Source: Paenibacillus sp. V4I7 (lineage in GTDB: Bacteria; Bacillota; Bacilli; Paenibacillales; NBRC-103111). From it: DNA of 64,000 nt. The position numbers were made by a program, and so were the translations under genes. Under the pieces are notes generated by a model. That model was not told the DNA's origin, did not search any database, and worked only from the letters and a program-made list of their open reading frames with translations. Shown piece after piece: positions 50,568-59,537 of the stretch (the first letter of the stretch is position 1; each line of letters opens with the position of its first letter). The DNA lies in the NCBI RefSeq assembly GCF_030817275.1, contig NZ_JAUSZD010000002.1, forward strand, positions 6,696,001 to 6,760,000, given 5' to 3'.

Positions 50568-50612
50568 AAAAAAAGCACAAGTTTTATTCCCCATTTGGGA
50601 TAAAACTTGTGC
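50567..50612 (-). terminator. Terminator of the PP2C gene
   Basis: A 13-base stem (GCACAAGTTTTAT with ATAAAACTTGTGC) is followed on the minus strand by seven T. Confidence 0.92.
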
Positions 50613-50678
50613 GTCCGTGACGTTATAAACCACTTTCGCCAATCTGCTATCGGAGACGATATTTTTCGCCGCTAACTA

Positions 50679-51812
50679 CTACGTTGTTATCATAACCAAG
50701 CACATATCGTCTTGCGGAGAACCCGTTTTGGCATAAGGATAAATGCGCTCAACCAAGCCGTCTGGATCGTGCGTCGTCGTCTCCTTCAAGCTTCCCATGA
50801 TTTTGGTGATGCCGTCCTCTTGTTCATCATCTAGCCACTCCGACAGACCGTCAGTGAACAAGACAATTCGGGCTTCCTTCTCATAGGGAATAACACCTTT
50901 GGTAATCTCAATCCCCTCAAAAAAGCCGAGGGCACAACAGCCTTCTGTCAGCAATTTCACTTCACCGTCTAGAAGCGCGATGCCTGCGGGATGTCCGGCA
51001 TTCACATACTCTATCGTGCGCCGTTCCGTATCCAGGACCATATAAATCGCTGTAAAATAGTAATTAATCAGGTTATCTGATTGATGCAGCTGATTCATCC
51101 GCCCATTCAGCTCACGCATCACGCCTTCCGGATCACAGATGTTCGTGATGGTATCCTTCAAAGCGGAATAAATATACATGCAAACAAGCGAAGACGAAAT
51201 GCCATGCCCCATCATATCCAGTAAAATGATCCCATGCCGATTCGGCCCGATCGAATACCAGGCATAGAAGTCACCCGCAAGCTCAGAGGAAGGCTTATAG
51301 ACCGCTGAGATCTGGATATGCTCATCCTTAAGGGGGCTGCTCAGTACACTAAGCTGGACTTGCTTGGCCAAATCAAGCTCATACTTAATCCGCTTGTCCC
51401 GCTCTTTGTGCCAATCCTTCTCATATTTCAAGCGGAGCGTAGAACGAATACGCGCAAGCAGCTCCACCTTATTGATCGGCTTCATCACATAATCGAGTGC
51501 CCCGGCATCCAGCGCTTCAGCCAGTTTATTGGAATCCCCCATCGCCGTCACGAAAATAATCGGAATATCCCGGAACCTTTCGTCGGCTTGAACTGTTCGA
51601 CAAGCTTCCACCCCATCAATTTCCGGCATCATCATATCCATCAAAATCAAATCAACCGGTACTTCAACCGTGCTTGGTGAATCCATATCCAATAATTGAT
51701 ACAGCTCTCTGGCAGAAGACACCATAACCAAATCGGTGTAACCGGCTTTAAGCAGGATTTTTTCAATAATAAGTAAATTCGTCGCGTTGTCGTCTACTAT
51801 CACAATACTCAT
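50679..51812 (-). CDS. Response regulator with PP2C phosphatase domain (RsbU/RsbP-like)
   Basis: The protein of about 377 residues has a receiver domain (VDDN, D59 in LILMDMMMPEIDG, MKP loop) and a linking coiled coil (RIKYELDLAKQVQLSVLSSP). A PP2C-type SpoIIE/RsbU phosphatase domain follows (SELAGDFYAWY, LLDMMGHGISSSLVCM, NAGHPAGI, FTDGLSEW). Metal-binding aspartates are kept. Such proteins dephosphorylate RsbV-type antagonists and switch on SigB, so one of the two RsbV proteins here is a likely substrate. The start is the ATG after AAAGGGG; the longer frame adds 14 residues with no site. Its own kinase is unknown. Confidence 0.9.
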   Translation of the reverse strand: MSIVIVDDNATNLLIIEKILLKAGYTDLVMVSSARELYQLLDMDSPSTVEVPVDLILMDMMMPEIDGVEACRTVQADERFRDIPIIFVTAMGDSNKLAEALDAGALDYVMKPINKVELLARIRSTLRLKYEKDWHKERDKRIKYELDLAKQVQLSVLSSPLKDEHIQISAVYKPSSELAGDFYAWYSIGPNRHGIILLDMMGHGISSSLVCMYIYSALKDTITNICDPEGVMRELNGRMNQLHQSDNLINYYFTAIYMVLDTERRTIEYVNAGHPAGIALLDGEVKLLTEGCCALGFFEGIEITKGVIPYEKEARIVLFTDGLSEWLDDEQEDGITKIMGSLKETTTHDPDGLVERIYPYAKTGSPQDDMCLVMITT

Positions 51813-51991
51813 TGCTCGAACCCCTTTCGGGTAAAAGATAACGGAAACCCTCATCGTAGTTTAACATAATTTATTATCAAACATGTTGATCGTTTATTTT
51901 ATCTACTACCCATTTGAAAAAAATTCAATCACAATGCTGCTCGGGCTTCCTCGCTTCTATAATGAAACGGAAATAAAAATGGGTTTTTTAT

Positions 51992-52017
51992 GTTTCAAAA
52001 AAAAGAAAGAAGGTTAC
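51992..52017 (+). promoter_or_regulatory. SigB-type promoter of the YtxH gene
   Basis: GTTTCA (51992-51997) is 14 bases from GGTTAC (52012-52017). The start codon follows at 52074. Confidence 0.6.
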
Positions 52018-52073
52018 ATTCTAGTATGAAGCATGGCAACACCACAACACCCAAACTAAAGGAGAGATGACTC

Positions 52074-52490
52074 ATGAGTGAAGCAGTCGGAACAAACAAA
52101 GGCGGACTATTGTTAGGTTTAGTAATCGGCGGCGCTGTAGGCGCGGTAACCTCATTGTTATTAGCCCCTAAAGCCGGGTCGGAGCTGCGTGAAGACTTGT
52201 CGAATACGTACCGCACGTTCAATGATAAAACAAGCCAATTGGCTTCCGCTGTAGGTCAGAAAACACAGGATATTGTCTCAACCGTAAGTGACAAAACACA
52301 AGATATCGCATCAGCTGTTAGTGAGAAGACGCAGGAAGTTGCTTCAGCAGTTAGTGAGAAAACAAAGGATATGGCCAGCTCCGTTAGCCATCAAGCTTCA
52401 GAAGCCGCTGATAAGGCCAAAGAAAGCAAACAGCTTGCAGCTGAGTCTTTACAGGCTGCCAAAACGAATTACCAAAATAATCAACATTAA
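52074..52490 (+). CDS. YtxH-family stress protein with LEA-like repeats
   Basis: The 138-residue protein has an N-terminal glycine-rich membrane helix (GGLLLGLVIGGAVGAVTSLL) followed by the YtxH motif LLAPKAGSELREDL. Then come four or five repeats of the type S-A-V-S-E-K-T-Q-D-I-A, an 11-residue unit typical of LEA-like desiccation proteins. B. subtilis YtxH is a SigB-dependent stress protein, and a SigB-type site lies upstream here. AAAGGAGAG precedes the ATG. Confidence 0.88.
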   Translation: MSEAVGTNKGGLLLGLVIGGAVGAVTSLLLAPKAGSELREDLSNTYRTFNDKTSQLASAVGQKTQDIVSTVSDKTQDIASAVSEKTQEVASAVSEKTKDMASSVSHQASEAADKAKESKQLAAESLQAAKTNYQNNQH

Positions 52491-52553
52491 GTATCACATA
52501 GATTCGCAAGGACGGTGTACGCTTTTGACGTATGCTTGAATGGAGGAATTACA

Positions 52554-52964
52554 ATGGATAAAGGCACTCTGCATCAACAGTTAACCGATCTGGGGTTAGA
52601 TCGTATCGAATACACGGAGAAATCGGTCTATAAATTCGATATTTATCACGATGCCACATCAGCCGCCTACCCACTTACGTTAACCACATTCACCTCTGAG
52701 CACGGGAATACAACCGTTCATTTCCATGAAGCCGACTTTCAAGAAAACGAATTCGTTCCTCTGCAAGTTCGCCGGACGGCACTGGACAAATTAATTGAAT
52801 TAGAGCGGATCTGTAACGGCTCAGCCGGCAAATCCATGGAAGCCAACAATGGCTCCATGGCGCAGGATATGGATGAGATGAAGAAGCTGGGTAATGAAAT
52901 GAAACATATGAAAACGAATAGCGAACTGCTGGAAAAGAATATGATTCCTGATCCGATTCAGTAG
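52554..52964 (+). CDS. Hypothetical protein after the YtxH gene
   Basis: The 136-residue soluble protein has an N-terminal alpha/beta part (TLHQQLTDLGLDRIEYTEKS, YHDATSAAYPLTLTTFTSEH) and an acidic, Met-rich helical tail. I recognise no family. GGAGG lies before the chosen ATG; the frame opens 13 codons earlier without a site. It is 63 bases after the YtxH gene and both are closed by the terminator at 52980, so they may be one stress unit. Confidence 0.7.
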   Translation: MDKGTLHQQLTDLGLDRIEYTEKSVYKFDIYHDATSAAYPLTLTTFTSEHGNTTVHFHEADFQENEFVPLQVRRTALDKLIELERICNGSAGKSMEANNGSMAQDMDEMKKLGNEMKHMKTNSELLEKNMIPDPIQ

Positions 52965-52979
52965 CTCAAGGATAAACCG

Positions 52980-53019
52980 AAAGAGCCTCAATTCCATGAA
53001 GATGGAATTGAGGCTCTTT
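52980..53019 (+). terminator. Bidirectional terminator
   Basis: AAAGAGCCTCAATTCCAT pairs perfectly with ATGGAATTGAGGCTCTTT. It lies between two convergent units. Confidence 0.92.
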
Positions 53020-53032
53020 CGTGCTGTTTCAC

Positions 53033-54181
53033 TTACCACTCGGCTACTGTACCATCGGCTTGACGCCAAACTGGATTTTTCCAGTTATGACCAATTGCAG
53101 CCATTTCTCTTACTTTATCTTCATTGATCTCGATGCCAAGACCTGGAGCTGTTAGATTGGCTACGAAGCCTTCTTCATACTTAAACACAGAAGGATCTTT
53201 CAAATAATCGAGTAAATCACTGCCTTGATTGTAGTGAATGCCGAGACTTTGCTCCTGAATGAAGGCATTCGGAGAGCACGTATCCAACTGCAGGCATGCT
53301 GCCAAGGCGATAGGGCCTAACGGACAGTGCGGCGCAATTGCAATATCGTAGGCTTCCGCCATCGCGGCGATTTTACGTGTTTCCAAGATGCCTCCAGCAT
53401 GGGAAAGATCGGGTTGGATAATGTCCACGATTCCTTGGACCAACAGCTCTTTGAAGCCCCAGCGCGTATACATCCGCTCTCCCGTGGCAATCGGACACGA
53501 GGTGTAACGAGCGATCTCTTTAAGCGCTTCATTATTTTCAGGCAAAACAGGCTCTTCAATGAACATTGGCCGGTACGGCTCTAGTTCCTTGACGATGATT
53601 TTGGCCATCGACTTGTGCACGCGGCCGTGGAAATCGATGCCGATGCCAACGTCCTTGCCGACGGCTTCGCGTACCGCGGCAATGCGCGCAATAGCTTCAT
53701 CCACTTTGCTGATGGAGTCAATGTAGTGCACTTCCTCGGTGGCGTTCATTTTCACCGCCGTAAATCCAGCTGCGACCTGCTGTTTGGCCGCTTGGCCTAC
53801 GTCGCTCGGGCGGTCCCCGCCGATCCACGAATAGACACGCGTCTTGTCGCGGCAAGCACCGCCAAGTAGATCATAGACCGGCGCATTGTAGAATTTGCCC
53901 TTAATGTCCCAGAGCGCTTGCTCAATGCCTGAGATTGCGCTGGTCAAGATCGGTCCTCCGCGGTAGAAGCCGCCGCGGTACAGCACTTGGAACATATCCT
54001 CAATCCGCATCGGATCCTTGCCAATGATCTGATCGCTCATCTCCATCACCGCTGCTGCAACAGTATCCGCCTTGCCCTCTACGACGGGCTCTCCCCATCC
54101 CGTAATGCCTTCATCCGTCTCGATTTTCAGAAATAACCATCTTGGCGGCACCTTAAACAGTTCCAACTTCGTAATTTTCAT
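53033..54181 (-). CDS. dgoD: D-galactonate dehydratase (enolase superfamily)
   Basis: The 382-residue protein has the length of E. coli DgoD. Metal and catalytic motifs are GIDFHGRVH, FIEEPVLPENN, IATGERMYTRWGF and IAPHCPLGPIALAA, as in the galactonate dehydratase branch of the mandelate racemase group. It converts D-galactonate to 2-keto-3-deoxygalactonate. GGAGGA precedes the ATG. It ends a leftward cluster of an ABC importer and two-component genes, so the cluster probably imports a galactose-related acid or polymer. The remaining DeLey-Doudoroff genes are not seen. Confidence 0.88.
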   Translation of the reverse strand: MKITKLELFKVPPRWLFLKIETDEGITGWGEPVVEGKADTVAAAVMEMSDQIIGKDPMRIEDMFQVLYRGGFYRGGPILTSAISGIEQALWDIKGKFYNAPVYDLLGGACRDKTRVYSWIGGDRPSDVGQAAKQQVAAGFTAVKMNATEEVHYIDSISKVDEAIARIAAVREAVGKDVGIGIDFHGRVHKSMAKIIVKELEPYRPMFIEEPVLPENNEALKEIARYTSCPIATGERMYTRWGFKELLVQGIVDIIQPDLSHAGGILETRKIAAMAEAYDIAIAPHCPLGPIALAACLQLDTCSPNAFIQEQSLGIHYNQGSDLLDYLKDPSVFKYEEGFVANLTAPGLGIEINEDKVREMAAIGHNWKNPVWRQADGTVAEW

Positions 54182-54261
54182 GATTATCGTCCTCCTCTAT
54201 CCCTTGTTGAAATTCGCTGGGCAAGTCCAAATTCCTCTCACCAATCAGCACGATTTGTTCG

Positions 54262-55878
54262 CTACGAATATTGATCTCGGTACTCTTGCGGAGTCATGCC
54301 ATAATGCTTCTTGAACGCATGATTAAAGGAATGTGGGCGTTGATAGCCAAGCTGTGTGGCGATTTCATAAATCTTATCCTGACCATTCTTCAGCAAATAC
54401 GCAGCTTTATCCATCCGGGCATGATTGATGTAGTCGCTTAAATTTTCACCCGTTTCAAGTTTATAGATCTTCGATATATAAACCGGATGCATGTACACAT
54501 GATCGGCAATCGATTGTAAGGAGACGTCGCTAGCCAGATGCTGATCGATGAAAGACCTAATATCCTTGATCAGCGTTGCACGGCTGTCCTGCCTTTCTTG
54601 ATCCATATCCTCCTTCATGCGTTGTAAAGAACGAATCGACCATTCACGCAGCTGATTCACCGTACGAAAAGGTATACCTTCCATCATTCGTTCGTAATCA
54701 CCGCCAATGAGCTGATGCAGCTGTCGGCCATTCTTATGCGCAATATAAGCAAAAGCGGATGCGATCGAGAAATAAACTTCTAATAGATGTTCCTGAGATT
54801 CAGAAAATCTAACTTCCATTTCATCAAAAATCAGGGACAGCTTCTCCTCTGTATCTTCCCATCTTGCTGCTTCCAATAGATGATTGAGCGTTGGCGGCTC
54901 ATATAGCCGTTGCAAGGCTGACAGTTCGGTCTGAACAGACTCATCGCCAAGTCGCATGAACAGCTCGTGCTCACTCCCGATACGTTTGCGAAAAGCGCTA
55001 AGCGAGCTATTGTACAGCGCATTTATTTCGGCCGGGAACTCGCCCCAACTGCTCAGAAGGATGGAGATTTTGCCTTTCAAATAATTGCTCACGGCCGATT
55101 GGAGATCAGCAGCCGTACGTTCCAGCCAAGCAGCATCTTCCTTGTCGGGTGTTTCCTGCTTATGCTTCATCACAAATACCAAATAATCGTGAGCATCCTT
55201 CGTATGCCAGCTATCGAATTTCTCCGCAAATAATTCGTCGGCCATGTTGCTAATGGCATATTCTATTAACGATAAATGTCCGGTATCATATTCCAGAAAA
55301 TCCGATTCCAACCGGACCATCATCAAAACGCAAGCATGCTCGTGGTAATCAGGGAGCTCTAGAATCTGCATTTTTTCTCGAAGTGAATGCTCCGATATTT
55401 TATGACCTTGAAGTAAATCATTCAATAAATTCCCCCTAAGCAAAGGGAGATTTTCCTTGAGAGTATACGTTAAACGCTGCGTAGAGATGACGGTCTCCCA
55501 TTCCTTCTGCAGCTTCTCCATCACCCGGCTGACCGTAGCTAATAAAGCTTGTTCCGTGACGGGCTTGAGCAAATAATCCTCCGAACCCTGTAGAATCGCT
55601 TCTTTGGCATAGTTGAAGTCCGAGTATCCAGATAAGAGAATACATTTGGTCTTCGCCCAGCGACGGTTGATCTCAGCAATTAATTGCAAACCGGAGATAC
55701 CGGGCATCTGAATGTCCGTAATCACGATATTAATCGACATTTGTTCGAGCAGCTCAAGCGCTTCTTTACCGGAATAAGCCTTAAACACCTGCTCAATCCC
55801 GATAGATGCCCAGTCAATCGTAGACTGAAGCCGATCCACGACATGCGCTTCATCATCGACAATCAATAATTGAATCAT
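54262..55878 (-). CDS. YesN-type response regulator (AraC HTH)
   Basis: The 538-residue protein has a receiver (D55 in VITDIQMPG, K in LLKPVTEQ), a long middle region and a C-terminal AraC-type double HTH (SLQSIADHVYMHPVYISKIY, IATQLGYQRPHSFNHAFKKH). This layout is typical of Paenibacillus YesN regulators beside sugar ABC genes. It follows its kinase by 30 bases. The likely target is the upstream importer operon. Confidence 0.93.
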   Translation of the reverse strand: MIQLLIVDDEAHVVDRLQSTIDWASIGIEQVFKAYSGKEALELLEQMSINIVITDIQMPGISGLQLIAEINRRWAKTKCILLSGYSDFNYAKEAILQGSEDYLLKPVTEQALLATVSRVMEKLQKEWETVISTQRLTYTLKENLPLLRGNLLNDLLQGHKISEHSLREKMQILELPDYHEHACVLMMVRLESDFLEYDTGHLSLIEYAISNMADELFAEKFDSWHTKDAHDYLVFVMKHKQETPDKEDAAWLERTAADLQSAVSNYLKGKISILLSSWGEFPAEINALYNSSLSAFRKRIGSEHELFMRLGDESVQTELSALQRLYEPPTLNHLLEAARWEDTEEKLSLIFDEMEVRFSESQEHLLEVYFSIASAFAYIAHKNGRQLHQLIGGDYERMMEGIPFRTVNQLREWSIRSLQRMKEDMDQERQDSRATLIKDIRSFIDQHLASDVSLQSIADHVYMHPVYISKIYKLETGENLSDYINHARMDKAAYLLKNGQDKIYEIATQLGYQRPHSFNHAFKKHYGMTPQEYRDQYS

Positions 55879-55908
55879 CGTTTAATCACCTCGGTGGCTA
55901 GATCACTC

Positions 55909-57630
55909 TCATGGGAGTTGTGTTTCCAACGTTAGCACTGCTCTTAAACCACCGTCATTTACTCGCTCAAAAGTAAGTCCGGAGCCTTCCCCGAACTGAT
56001 AATACAATCGGTGGTGGACATTCCATGTTCCACAGCCAATCTCATCGGACATTGGAGCCTCCAGCTGTTTAAGCAGCTTATCTAATCCCGCTTCATCCAG
56101 CCCTCCGCCGTTATCTTCAACAATTAGTCGGTTCCAGCCATCTTTCTGCTCACCTGTAATCGTGATTAAATCCCCCTCTGCGCTGCGCTCAATCCCGTGG
56201 ACAATGGCATTCTCTACAAGCGGCTGCAAAATAAGTCGGGGAACCCGCTCATCTAACATCTCATCTGGCACAGATATCTCGTACTTTAACCGGTGTATGC
56301 GGAGATTCTGAATCGTTAAATAATGACCTACCAAATCCAGTTCTTCCTGCAACCGCACACTTTGTTTTTCCACTCTAGTGGTGTAGCGATAAAACTCGGC
56401 TAAATTCTGCGACATGGCCACGACTGATTCTTTATCTTCCATCTCTGCTGAATTGATAATGAAGAACAAGGAGTTATACAGAAAATGCGGGTGAATCTGC
56501 GATTGCAGCTGTTTCAAGGTTGCTTCACGTGAGCGTATTTTCTCCGCATAAACATCCTCTACAAGCACTTGAATTTGCTCGGCCATCTCATTAAATCGCT
56601 GGATGAGGAAATCAAATTCATTTTTGGCTCTATACGCGATCCGAGCCGATAAATCGCCTCGCTTCACTTGCTGCACACTTTGAATCATCTTGCCAATAGG
56701 AATTTGCACGTTGCGATACAGCAAGAAAGAAGCCAGAATGCTCATCCCAAGCAGCAGAGCAATAGAAACGTAAAACAATTTACGCGTCATCGTAATAGGA
56801 GAAAGTATCTTCTCCACAGGCACATAATCAACTAAGTACCAACCCAACTGTTCCGACTTCACAAAGCTGATCAAATACTGTTGATTTGCAATTTCAAATT
56901 GAACTTGGCCGGTAAGCGGTAAACCTTGACCAGCCAATCTTTCATGAATTGTATGCGTAATCGACGGATTCGACGAGCTGTTGAAAATCGCCCTATTTTG
57001 CCCATCAACCAAAAAAGGATCACTTCGTTTATCTTGCTTGTACACATCAAGCAGTTGAATCATATTCTGCACGCTGAACCTTACTTGATACAGCACATTA
57101 GCTTGACCGGCAACCTGGGCACGTATAGGCTCACTAATTTCCCTACTGAACGACCCTATCCCATTGTCACCCTTGCGTTCCTCATACGTCCACGTTCGCT
57201 TAATCGGGCTATCCCAAGGCCACGCATCCGTTCCGTTGACAAATATACTAGAGGACAGCACTTGCTTCCCTTTCGGTATGGCAATCGTCAGCTCATTGAC
57301 CCATCCGCTGGAGACACTTTGAAGGCTAAGCTTCTGTATAATTCGCGACTGTTCTTTCAGCATGTCATAATCGGGCGACTCATTCCTGTCGATAAATTCC
57401 CTTATGTAAGGATCGCTGCCGAGAATGACCGGAGACATCGCTAATCGCTCTACGTCCGCATCCAATTGATGCATGAAGAAAGACAGCTGGTTTAAATTCG
57501 ATGACTGAATCTGGTCTTGAACAACATTATTCGTTATCCGATTCGTATAGCTGTAGAGCAGTACAATAGGGATAAGGAGTAGAATTAATAGAACGAGAAT
57601 TTTGCTGAAAATATTAAGTTTATACGGCAC
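55909..57630 (-). CDS. YesM-type sensor histidine kinase
   Basis: A protein of about 573 residues with two membrane helices (ILVLLILLLIPIVLLY and LFYVSIALLLGMSILASFLL) around a 270-residue extracellular sensor. A HAMP domain, a His_kinase domain (LQSQIHPHFLYNSLFFIINS, H in HPHFLYN) and a HATPase (PLVENAIVHGIE, DNGGGLDEAG) follow. It is the partner of the following YesN-type regulator. I prefer the GTG at 57630, seven bases after AAGGTGA, to the ATG six codons earlier. Confidence 0.9.
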   Translation of the reverse strand: MPYKLNIFSKILVLLILLLIPIVLLYSYTNRITNNVVQDQIQSSNLNQLSFFMHQLDADVERLAMSPVILGSDPYIREFIDRNESPDYDMLKEQSRIIQKLSLQSVSSGWVNELTIAIPKGKQVLSSSIFVNGTDAWPWDSPIKRTWTYEERKGDNGIGSFSREISEPIRAQVAGQANVLYQVRFSVQNMIQLLDVYKQDKRSDPFLVDGQNRAIFNSSSNPSITHTIHERLAGQGLPLTGQVQFEIANQQYLISFVKSEQLGWYLVDYVPVEKILSPITMTRKLFYVSIALLLGMSILASFLLYRNVQIPIGKMIQSVQQVKRGDLSARIAYRAKNEFDFLIQRFNEMAEQIQVLVEDVYAEKIRSREATLKQLQSQIHPHFLYNSLFFIINSAEMEDKESVVAMSQNLAEFYRYTTRVEKQSVRLQEELDLVGHYLTIQNLRIHRLKYEISVPDEMLDERVPRLILQPLVENAIVHGIERSAEGDLITITGEQKDGWNRLIVEDNGGGLDEAGLDKLLKQLEAPMSDEIGCGTWNVHHRLYYQFGEGSGLTFERVNDGGLRAVLTLETQLP

Positions 57631-57745
57631 GCTGGGTTCACCTTCCATGCTTCTGCTAAGCTTTCTAACTTAGAATTAACGTTTGCGAGAGAAGTCATCC
57701 AAAGAAAAGGCGACGACTACCCTCGTATTCGTTATGTCTTCATTA

Positions 57746-58561
57746 TTAGCCTTTCACTGCACCAGCAGAAAGTCCGCTTACCACGTACCGTTGAGACACT
57801 AAAGCAATGATGAGAACCGGAAGTGTAATGATGCAGGCAGCAGCCATCAGCGCGCCCCAGTTGATTTCGGAATAGGACATAAAGTTAAACACAGCGATCG
57901 GTAACGTTTTTGTTTTGTCCCCTGCCAAGATAACCGAGAACATAAAATTGTTCCACGAAAATATGAAGGAGAGTAACGAAGCTGTAATAACACCTGGTCC
58001 TGAGATCGGCAAAATAATGCGCAGAAACACTTGATGATGCGTACATCCATCGATAAGTCCAGACTCTTCGATTTCCGTTGGAAGTGCCTCGAAAAAGGAA
58101 ATCATTATCCAAATAATAAACGGTAATCCAACAAGCATATGACTTAGAATTAACGCTGTATACGTGTCTACCAAATGGATCTTGGAGAACAGGATGAACC
58201 AAGGAATCAAGAATGTGATTCCCGGAATAATTCTCGCGACTAAGATAAGAAGCCCAAGCTTGTGAAGGTGATGCCTTGCAATGGCATAAGCTGCCGGAAG
58301 CCCTAAAACAAGGGACAAAAGCGTCGAACCAGCTGCTACAAGGAAACTATTCCAAATAAACTTCAGGAAGTCGTATTCTTTGAACACACTGACATAGTTA
58401 TGAAAAGTTGGTTTGAAGATGAACATATCACCTGTCGATAAAATCTGTGACTGTGTCTTGAAAGAAGCCAGTAACATCCAAACAAATGGAAAACCAAAGG
58501 CGATTAGGACTAGGAACGTTAGCAGCATTTGTATAAATCTTAAGCCCTTCTTTGGCTTCAT
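57746..58561 (-). CDS. ABC sugar transport permease (MalG type)
   Basis: The 271-residue permease has six membrane helices. The EAA loop is EALPTEIEESGLIDGCTHHQ followed by VFLRIILPISGPGVITASLL. It pairs with the permease encoded upstream, with which it overlaps by ATGA. The ATPase (MsmX-type) is not encoded here, as is usual for these importers. The CUT1 family imports oligosaccharides. Confidence 0.93.
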   Translation of the reverse strand: MKPKKGLRFIQMLLTFLVLIAFGFPFVWMLLASFKTQSQILSTGDMFIFKPTFHNYVSVFKEYDFLKFIWNSFLVAAGSTLLSLVLGLPAAYAIARHHLHKLGLLILVARIIPGITFLIPWFILFSKIHLVDTYTALILSHMLVGLPFIIWIMISFFEALPTEIEESGLIDGCTHHQVFLRIILPISGPGVITASLLSFIFSWNNFMFSVILAGDKTKTLPIAVFNFMSYSEINWGALMAAACIITLPVLIIALVSQRYVVSGLSAGAVKG

Positions 58562-59442
58562 GATGAGGTTCCCTCCAATCGTTTACGCATCCATATCATA
58601 AATAAAGTCAGTCCCATCACCAGAGCAAAGAAGATAACAAGTAACGATGAAGCCATACCTAGCTTAAAGTATTGGAAACCAAGCACATACCCATACAAGT
58701 TCAATGTCTCTGAAGCAAAATTAGGTCCGCCTTGTGTTGTCGCATAAATAATATCGAACGTCTTCAACACATCGATTAAGCGCAGCATCGCCGCTACAAT
58801 GATCGTTGGTTTCAGCAAGGGCAGCGTAATGGAAACGAATTTTCTCCATGCCGTTGCACCGTCTACATCCGCCGCCTCATAAGGATCGGTTGGGAGTGTA
58901 GCTAAGCCTGCCATAATAATCAGAGCAATCATCGGTGTCCATTGCCAGACGTCTACGATAACCAATGACGGTATAACCTGATTTGGCGAAGCTAGCCATA
59001 ACAAAGGCTGCAAGCCCATCGATTTGAGCATCATATTCGCTACCCCAATCGTTGGCTCGTAGATAAGCATCCACACCAAGCCCATGGCTACCGGTGTTGC
59101 TACCATGGGCAGCAGGAATACCGTTTTTACGATGTTTTTTCCTTTGAATTCCCTCGACAGCAGCAAGGCAATCGCGATCCCCAGGATAACTTCAAGCCCA
59201 AGGGCCATGATCGTGAAGTAGAACGTTGAACCTGTTGCATGCCAAAAGCGCTCATCTTTGAATAAGGCAATATAATTCGACAACCCTACAAAAAGTGGCG
59301 GTGTTGTCGCGGACATGCTCCACTCATAAAAGCTGATTCGGAATGTATAAATGATTGGAAACAGCATCATCAACAGGACGAAGATGACCGCCGGAAGCGT
59401 ATAAATCCATTTTAAATTGCGGTTAAACCAACTGTATTGCAT
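58558..59442 (-). CDS. ABC sugar transport permease (MalF type)
   Basis: A protein of about 294 residues with six membrane helices. The EAA motif is YEAADVDGATAWRKFVSITL followed by PLLKPTIIVA. It is the partner of the MalG-type permease that overlaps its stop. I place the start at MQYSWFN, which begins the usual cytoplasmic lead into helix 1. AGGAAGG is a little far upstream, and GTG at 59454 is possible. The upstream frame to 59526 has no site. Confidence 0.9.
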   Translation of the reverse strand: MQYSWFNRNLKWIYTLPAVIFVLLMMLFPIIYTFRISFYEWSMSATTPPLFVGLSNYIALFKDERFWHATGSTFYFTIMALGLEVILGIAIALLLSREFKGKNIVKTVFLLPMVATPVAMGLVWMLIYEPTIGVANMMLKSMGLQPLLWLASPNQVIPSLVIVDVWQWTPMIALIIMAGLATLPTDPYEAADVDGATAWRKFVSITLPLLKPTIIVAAMLRLIDVLKTFDIIYATTQGGPNFASETLNLYGYVLGFQYFKLGMASSLLVIFFALVMGLTLFMIWMRKRLEGTSS

Positions 59443-59537
59443 GACTTCATTCACCCTTCCTGATGAAATTGTACCCTTATGCAAAGGGTGAAGAGGGCCA
59501 CTTGAGATGACCCTCATTGCTAACAATCGCGCTGTAT

